Shown: one piece after another, positions 14,097 to 18,697 of the stretch
How positions within the stretch are numbered: the first letter of the stretch is position 1
Layout of the letters: the number at the start of each line of letters is the position of its first letter
DNA from: Clostridia bacterium
GTDB lineage: Bacteria; Bacillota_E; SLMV01; PUMD01
Direction: 5' to 3'
Length of the DNA stretch: 18,697 nt
NCBI GenBank assembly: GCA_003562655.1
Contig: PWUC01000116.1
Location: forward strand, 1 to 18,697
Translations under genes and position numbers: made by a program
The notes under the pieces: generated by a model
Told to the model about the DNA's origin: nothing
Seen by the model: the letters and a program-made list of their open reading frames with translations, nothing else
Database searches by the model: none

Positions 14097-15693
14097 TCAG
14101 TATAGCACTCTACCCTGGGTGTCGCGCAGCACCCGTCCGGCCCGGGTGTTTGTGATCTCGTTGTCCCTGACAGCCACGACGCCGTTCACGAGGACACACT
14201 CAATTCCCCGGGGCGGCAGACAGGGTTCGGCTACTGTCGCCCGGTCCCCCACTGTGTCCGGGTGGAACATGACCAGGTCGGCCCAGAACCTGCGGGCCAG
14301 CAGTTCCCGGTCGGGGAGTTCAATTCGTTCGGCTGGGAGTCCGGTCATCTTGTGGACGGCCTTTTCGACGGTCAACAGCCTCTCCTCGCGAACGTACCTG
14401 CCCAGTACGCGGGGGAATGTCCCGCATTCTCGCCGGTGGACCGTGGACCCGATTCCTCCTCGCAGTCGCGGCTGAAACTGCGGCAGGTGGAATCGCTGCC
14501 GATCATGGTCAGGGGGTGGGCAACGATTTCACTGACGTCATCCTCGTGCATGATTCTGGCCACCTTGACCTGAAGCTCGTTCTGCACCAGCAGCCGGAGT
14601 ACGGCTCCGGGGACGTCGGTGCCCATGTCCAGGGCGATCTCGCCGAGGTCCAGTCCCTGGTACTGTTCCGTCCGGGGGCTCTGGACTATGCCGTAGCTTC
14701 CGAGGCCGGCAGCCAGGTAGGTGGGCTCGTCGGTGAAGGCGCGGCGCAGGAGTTCCTCGGTGTCCTCAGAATTGTCGCCTCTGAACTCCGGGGGCAGCCC
14801 CTGGTCCAGGGATATGACTGCCGGGAAGGGATAGGGGTAGACGTTGGCCATGATGTCAACTCCCATGTCGCGGCCGTCTTCAATGATCGCCAGGATCTCC
14901 CCGGCCCGCGCCCAGTTTTCCTTGCCCACAACCTTCTTGTGGGCGACCTGAACCGGGGTGCCCGTCCTCAGGCAGATTTCGACCACTTCCCCGGTAGCGC
15001 GGTGAACGTTGGCCCACTGGTCGGCAATGTGGCTCGTATAAAGGCCCGTGTACTCGGCCGTCATCTGGGTCAGCTCCACTATTTCGCGGAATCTACCGAA
15101 GCATCCGGGGACATAGGCGCGACCGGTGCTGATCCCGAAAGCTCCCGCTTCCATGCTCTCCTGGACCAGCTCCAGCATGCGGTCGATCTCCGGTCTGGTT
15201 GGAAACCGCCTGTCCATGCCCATGACCGAGCCGCGTATCGTTCCCTGGCCCACGAAGACGCCGCAGTTGTTCCCAGGCCCCACCTTGTCCACCCGGCTGA
15301 GGAGTCCGTCCAGGGTGCGCCAGTCGGGGGTTTGCCCACTGAACCGTGACTTCATCCGGTGCGCCGCCGATTCCGACAGGGGGGCCATACTGGTGCCGCA
15401 GTTACCGCCGATCTCTGTGGTGACGCCCATCAGCAGGGAGGATTCGGCTGCTGGATCGGTGAGGATGCCCCAGTCGGCGTGGGAATGCAGATCGATGAAC
15501 CGGGACAGACCACTCTGTCCGTCGCATCGATGACCGTTTCTGCGGGAGCTGGGGATTCTTCCTCCTGCTGGCCCTGGTGGCCGCGGGGGCTGATCATCAC
15601 GATTTTGCCCCTGACGATGCCAATGTCGCCGCAGAACCCCGGGCTGCCCGTACCATCAATTATGGTGGCGTTCTTGATCAACAGATCAAACAT
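14097..15693 (-). pseudogene. N-acyl-D-amino-acid deacylase (D-aminoacylase), broken by two 1-nt deletions
   Basis: Amidohydrolase that would release D-amino acids from N-acyl-D-amino acids in the cytosol. Repaired in silico it is about 532 aa, the full family length. It starts at the ATG at 15693 with AAGGAG 7 nt upstream (MFDLLIKNATIIDGTGSPG). The first frame runs to VVCPG, where one base is missing near 15500. The next frame supplies FIDLHSHADWGIL with the metal-binding HSH, then GVTTEIGGNCGTSMAPL, YTSHIADQ, QVAHKK, DIMANVYPYPFP and TMIGSDS. A second base is missing near 14445, after which the third frame gives CGTFPRVLGRYVREE and the C-terminal MTGLPAERIEL...PRGIECVLVNGVVAV. All catalytic motifs survive. 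The damage is therefore recent, or is an assembly error in a working gene. Confidence 0.88.
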
Positions 15694-16340
15694 ATCGAAC
15701 TCCTTTCTCATCGGCCATTTCCCTGCTGTACGTCAAACAGGTTCTCCGAGGGCAGCCTAAGGGGTCGCGCCCAGATGCTTCGTGAGGTTCGATTATCCTC
15801 CAGGGGGTGGGGGCTGCACAATAACCTGGCCTGATGGGCCTGATCGAGCAAGAAAGGCGAGGGCCTCTGTCATCAGGGGGCATGTGTCTGTTTACATAAC
15901 CCCTGCTCAAGACTCGATCTGGTGGGACGTGGCGTACCTCAGTAACGTTCTGACACTTGACGCACGAATGGTCCGGCAGCGGTAGTGGGCAGGCTTGATG
16001 TCCGCTAATGGGGAGAATCAGATGACCTCCTTCATACCTGGTGATTGATTCGGTCCGAGACCACCTTGATATTGCATTCAAGATCCAAAAAGTGAGTGTT
16101 TCCAATCCACAGCTCGCCTCATCAGAGTTCATTAGATATAGGACAAGACACGCAGCTCCAGCCGGGACGAAATCCTCCTTTGATATGCGGGCTGCTCTGA
16201 AGCGACTGATGAAGGAGGGCAAGATGAAAGAACAGAAAGGGCAAATATGCCGGCGGTGGGCGCGGGGGATGACCCCGGCGCGCGCGACGAAACCAGGGTA
16301 GACATCACCCGGAAAAGTGAGGTGAACTTTCGCGCAGCAG
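15694..16340. other. Unassigned region between divergent D-aminoacylase and membrane-protein genes
   Basis: About 650 bases without a supportable gene. An open + strand frame from a GTG at 16041 to 16301 (86 codons) contains FIRYRTRHAAPAGTKSS and DMRAALKRLMKEGKM, which look mildly protein-like. It has no Shine-Dalgarno site and no recognised family. A minus frame at 15686-16222 has poor composition. The stretch at 15950-16330 is visibly less GC-rich than the operon to its right. Confidence 0.45.
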
Positions 16341-16349
16341 TGGTATAAT
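16341..16349 (+). promoter_or_regulatory. Extended -10 promoter for the right-hand operon
   Basis: TGGTATAAT is a perfect TATAAT (16344-16349) with the extended TGn element. GTGAAC (16322-16327) lies 16 nt upstream and is only a three-of-six -35 match, as is usual for extended -10 promoters. Transcription would start near 16356 and leave a leader of about 90-125 nt before the membrane-protein gene. A short GGTTC/GAACC hairpin occurs in the leader at 16385-16402. Confidence 0.6.
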
Positions 16350-16445
16350 GAAGCAAATATGGTGTAGGTTCACGGGGATTGACAGGTTCTGCCCGTCGAA
16401 CCCCACCGCCGATCCTTACAGGCCCGGCATCCCGGCTGCGCCTGG

Positions 16446-17342
16446 ATGTCTAAAACGCACCGGAAAGAAGGCGAGCTAACCGTGAGCGACGATACGACAA
16501 GTAACGACGGGTGGGTCATCAAACCGCCGACGATCCCGCGCACGCCGGCCCGGCTGGAGTCGACGCCGGCGGCGCCCGCGCGGGCCGCCCCGGAGTCGGT
16601 CGAACGCGCTCCAGAGACCCTGGGTGAACTCCTCCGTCCGGTATTCCGCGGCTTCACCTGCTCACTGCCCCAGATCCTTCCCAGACTGGCCATCTTCCTG
16701 GGCATCGTGGTCATCATCAACGTGGTTCTCATGCCGCTGCAGCTGTGGACCATGCCCCGGGCAGTGGCCTCGTTCCTCAAGATCGTGATCTTTCTGACCG
16801 CCGCCTACAGCGCCATCATCCCCAAGACGGTCTTTTGGACCATCGTCTTCATCTGGGGCAAGAACCTGCTGCGGACGGCCGCACGGGAGGGTCCCGGCAC
16901 CATCTTCGGCCGGTTCGGCCGGGGCTTCTCCGCCGCCCTGGATCTCCTGGCCTCCAGTGGGCAGGGGGGTCTGCCGACCCTGGTGGCGGGCGCGGGGCTG
17001 GGCATCACAGCCTGCGTCTACCTCTCCAGCACTGTCACCGGGCGATCCGCTCCGGCCATCCTGGCGACGCTAGGAGTCGTCTACCTGCTGGGGACCACCG
17101 ACAGCCTGTTCCTGTCCGCGGTGCACCTGGGAACCCGGGACCTCATGCGCTTCTTCCGCGATGATGCCCCGCTTTCGGAGAAGGGGGTGCAGAGGCTCCT
17201 GGCCGCCTGCGTCCCCGGCGTCGTCCTGGGCCTGCTGCTGATGCTGGTGAGCGCGACCCTGGGGTACTTGATGGGGGCCCTGGCACTTTTGGGCGGGGTT
17301 GTGCTGGTCTTCGTCCTGCCGACCGCCGATGCAGAATCATGA
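16446..17342 (+). CDS. Multi-pass membrane protein with Pro/Ala-rich N-terminal head (function unknown)
   Basis: No family recognised. The 298-residue frame has a hydrophilic Pro/Ala-rich head (about 1-75). It then has about six or seven hydrophobic segments, near 81-100, 110-137 (possibly two), 176-195, 202-225, 251-272 and 275-292. A Gly/Arg-rich loop (FGRFGRG) lies near 154-160. There is no cysteine cluster. The start is uncertain. The ATG at 16446 lacks a good ribosome site, while the GTG at 16482 has AAAGAAGG about 10 nt upstream and would give 286 aa. It is first in the operon, and its TGA overlaps the radical-SAM ATG (ATGA), so the two are translationally coupled. That points to a joint function, possibly as exporter or membrane anchor for the product of the modifying enzyme. 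This is inference. Confidence 0.8.
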   Translation: MSKTHRKEGELTVSDDTTSNDGWVIKPPTIPRTPARLESTPAAPARAAPESVERAPETLGELLRPVFRGFTCSLPQILPRLAIFLGIVVIINVVLMPLQLWTMPRAVASFLKIVIFLTAAYSAIIPKTVFWTIVFIWGKNLLRTAAREGPGTIFGRFGRGFSAALDLLASSGQGGLPTLVAGAGLGITACVYLSSTVTGRSAPAILATLGVVYLLGTTDSLFLSAVHLGTRDLMRFFRDDAPLSEKGVQRLLAACVPGVVLGLLLMLVSATLGYLMGALALLGGVVLVFVLPTADAES

Positions 17343-18418
17343 AGACCCTGTACGACCGGGCCCACCGCTTCGCGGCGGGCTTTGAACCCGAAACCGGTTT
17401 CTACTACCGAAGCAATGCGCGGGACGCCGGCGGCCGGGACACCGGGCGCGATCCCTTCATGGCCTCCTTTCCCCACCTGCTGGACGTGGGGATCATGGGG
17501 CACTGCGCCCACGGGCTGAGCGGGCGCTGCCGCGAGAGCGGCATCGAGTGCTACCAGAGCGGTGCCTCGGAGCGGCAGGAGCACATGCGCCGATCCGATT
17601 TCGAGGGGCTGTTGGAACAGTGCCGGGACCGGGTGTTCCAGTTCGCCCTGGGGGGCCGGGGGGACCCGGACCAGCACCCGGATTTCGAGACCATCCTGGC
17701 CCTCGCCCGCGAGGCGGGCATCGTCCCCAACTTCACTACCTCGGGCTGGGGTCTCGACCGGGAACGGGCGGCCCTCTGCGCCCGCTACTGCGGGGCCGTG
17801 GCCGTCAGCTGGCAGCGGGCGGACCACACCCTGCGCGCCGCAGAGACCCTGCTGGAGGCGGGGGTGACGACCAACATTCACTTCGTCCTGTGCAACGGCA
17901 GTATCGACGAGGCCCTGCACATGCTCGAGTCCGGTGCCATTCCGGCGGGGATCAACCGCGTGGTCTTTCTCCTGCACAAGCCCGTGGGTCAGGGTCGCCT
18001 GCAGGAGGTCCTGGAGGTCGACGACTCCCGGGTGGCCCGCTTCTTCGGCCTGTTCCGCCAGCCCGAGTACTGCGAGGTGGCGGGGTTCGACAGCTGCTGC
18101 GTCCCCGGGCTGGTGAACCTGTCGCCGGGCATCCACCCGGCCACGCTGGAGGCCTGCGAGGGGGCGCGGTTCAGCGCCTACGTGACGCCCGACATGCGGC
18201 TGCTCCCGTGCAGCTTCGACCAGGAGGGACGGTGGGCGGGGGACCTGCGCCGGCATACCATCGAGGAGATCTGGGAGGGCGAGCTGTTCGAGGACTTCCG
18301 CCACCGGCTGCGGACTGCCTGTCCCGACTGCGGGCGGAGGGACGCCTGCCTGGGCGGCTGTCCCATCGATCCCGGCATCGTCCTCTGCCATGAACGAGTG
18401 GAAGGTGAAACTCTGTGA
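17339..18418 (+). CDS. Radical SAM/SPASM-domain protein with unusual cysteine spacing
   Basis: Predicted iron-sulfur enzyme, 359 aa, cytosolic. Seen: an N-terminal radical-SAM-like barrel beginning at LLDVGIMGHC. The cysteine triad reads C56-x7-C64-x6-C71 instead of C-x3-C-x2-C. A GGEP-like element follows as GGRGDP (105-110), with PDFETILALAREAG after it. The C-terminal SPASM domain is orthodox: C273, C291, then C328-x2-C331-x5-C337-x3-C341 and C350, with the family's TIEEIWEGELFEDFR helix at 307-320. SPASM proteins typically modify ribosomal peptides or proteins and use auxiliary clusters for electron transfer. The start is fixed by the ATGA overlap with the membrane protein, and the stop overlaps the next start as GTGA. 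The substrate is unknown. The immediate neighbour is the best candidate. Confidence 0.88.
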   Translation: MKTLYDRAHRFAAGFEPETGFYYRSNARDAGGRDTGRDPFMASFPHLLDVGIMGHCAHGLSGRCRESGIECYQSGASERQEHMRRSDFEGLLEQCRDRVFQFALGGRGDPDQHPDFETILALAREAGIVPNFTTSGWGLDRERAALCARYCGAVAVSWQRADHTLRAAETLLEAGVTTNIHFVLCNGSIDEALHMLESGAIPAGINRVVFLLHKPVGQGRLQEVLEVDDSRVARFFGLFRQPEYCEVAGFDSCCVPGLVNLSPGIHPATLEACEGARFSAYVTPDMRLLPCSFDQEGRWAGDLRRHTIEEIWEGELFEDFRHRLRTACPDCGRRDACLGGCPIDPGIVLCHERVEGETL

Positions 18419-18697
18419 AATTACGCATCGATTTTGTCACCAATTCAAGCAGCACCAGCTTCGGCGTCGCCGCCGTCGAGAGCCTCGTCACGGCCGTGAC
18501 GGCCGGGGGGTTGGTGGTCCTGATCAACGCGGTGGAGGAGCTGGCGGGAGGAGAGGTTCCGACCGTCGACCCCCGGGAGGGGACCATGGACCCGGGCGAC
18601 CTGGAGCTGATCCAGCAGATGGAGCACTACCAGCAGGAATGGGAGCAGGTCCGGCAGACCCTGGATCCGGACGACCCGCTCTACGCCGACGCGGAAC
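18415..18697 (+). CDS. NSSS-motif protein, partial (runs off window); candidate radical-SAM partner or substrate
   Basis: An open frame begins at the GTG at 18415, which overlaps the radical-SAM stop codon (GTGA) and has GGAAGGTG 10-15 nt upstream. It is open to the window end (94 codons seen). The N-terminus reads MKLRIDFVTNSSSTSFG, with a striking Asn-Ser-Ser-Ser-Thr-Ser run at 10-15. Similar FV[ST]NSSS[ST]SF openings occur on otherwise unrelated, uncharacterised bacterial proteins (general knowledge, not a search). It is followed by a moderately hydrophobic stretch (VAAVESLVTAVTAGGLVVL, 18-36), possibly one membrane helix. Then comes an acidic, Gln/Glu-rich, probably coiled-coil region (LIQQMEHYQQEWEQVRQTL). 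No cysteine appears in the visible part. Function unknown. Confidence 0.75.
   Translation, partial: MKLRIDFVTNSSSTSFGVAAVESLVTAVTAGGLVVLINAVEELAGGEVPTVDPREGTMDPGDLELIQQMEHYQQEWEQVRQTLDPDDPLYADAE

Noticed and set aside
14417..15349. Plus-strand open frame of 310 codons
   Set aside because: Antisense to the D-aminoacylase, which has clear motifs on the other strand.
15787..15802. GGTTCGATTATCC resembling a tRNA T-arm
   Set aside because: No acceptor, D or anticodon stems can be built around it.
15686..16222. Minus-strand open frame of 178 codons upstream of the D-aminoacylase
   Set aside because: No ribosome site, no family resemblance, Cys/Pro/Arg-rich noise, and it overlaps the D-aminoacylase start.
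16379..16384. TTGACA in the leader of the right-hand operon
   Set aside because: There is no -10 element 16-18 nt downstream, and the extended -10 at 16341-16349 is a better promoter.
17081..18391. Minus-strand open frame of 436 codons
   Set aside because: Antisense to the radical-SAM gene, and caused by its extreme GC3 content.

Overview
The window is bacterial chromosome, probably from an anaerobic or thermophilic Bacillota (Clostridia/Limnochordia-like) lineage. The reasons are strong AGGAGG-type Shine-Dalgarno sites, a moderately high GC content, dipeptide/oligopeptide transport and peptidase genes, an ArsR/ArsP/thioredoxin/ferredoxin operon, and a SPASM radical-SAM operon. The lineage is an inference and is not firm. 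I see no rRNA, tRNA, CRISPR array, insertion sequence or prophage gene.

Layout. Positions 1-2853 (- strand): a peptide-type ABC transporter, with the lipoprotein binding protein first and then a DppB-like permease cut by the window edge. Positions 2854-3785: a long GC-rich stretch with no convincing gene. Positions 3786-6576 (+): an MlrC-like M81 metallopeptidase and an M28 aminopeptidase in tandem. Positions 6819-8902 (-): arsR, an ArsP/UPF0718 permease, a small CPKC thioredoxin and a two-cluster ferredoxin. A promoter/operator overlaps the 5' end of this operon, and arsR apparently starts at a rare ATC codon. Positions 8903-9648: no intact gene, but the + strand holds the decayed end of one. 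Positions 9649-11314 (-): a beta-lactamase-like lipoprotein and a VOC-fold protein. Positions 11595-12550 (+): a badly frameshifted adenosine-deaminase-like pseudogene. Positions 12515-13956 (-): a MATE exporter with a clear promoter and a 15-bp palindrome at the predicted transcription start. Positions 14067-15693 (-): an N-acyl-D-amino-acid deacylase broken by two single-base deletions. Positions 15694-16445: mostly empty, ending in an extended -10 promoter. Positions 16446 to the end (+): a markedly GC-richer, translationally coupled three-gene operon.

How the genes fit together. The left half looks like peptide or amino-acid-derivative scavenging: uptake by the ABC system and hydrolysis by the M81 and M28 enzymes, and formerly by the D-aminoacylase. 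The arsR operon looks like a metalloid or thiol-stress efflux unit. The amidohydrolase-type genes around 9.4-15.7 kb are decaying (or carry assembly indels), while the transporters and the right-hand operon are intact.

The most interesting part is the operon at the right edge. It has a multi-pass membrane protein with a Pro/Ala-rich cytosolic head, a radical-SAM/SPASM protein whose apparent cluster motif is C-x7-C-x6-C instead of C-x3-C-x2-C, and a protein that opens with an FVTNSSSTSF signature. All three are joined by 4-base stop/start overlaps. I propose it as an uncharacterised radical-SAM modification system whose substrate may be the NSSS-motif protein. The operon continues beyond the window.
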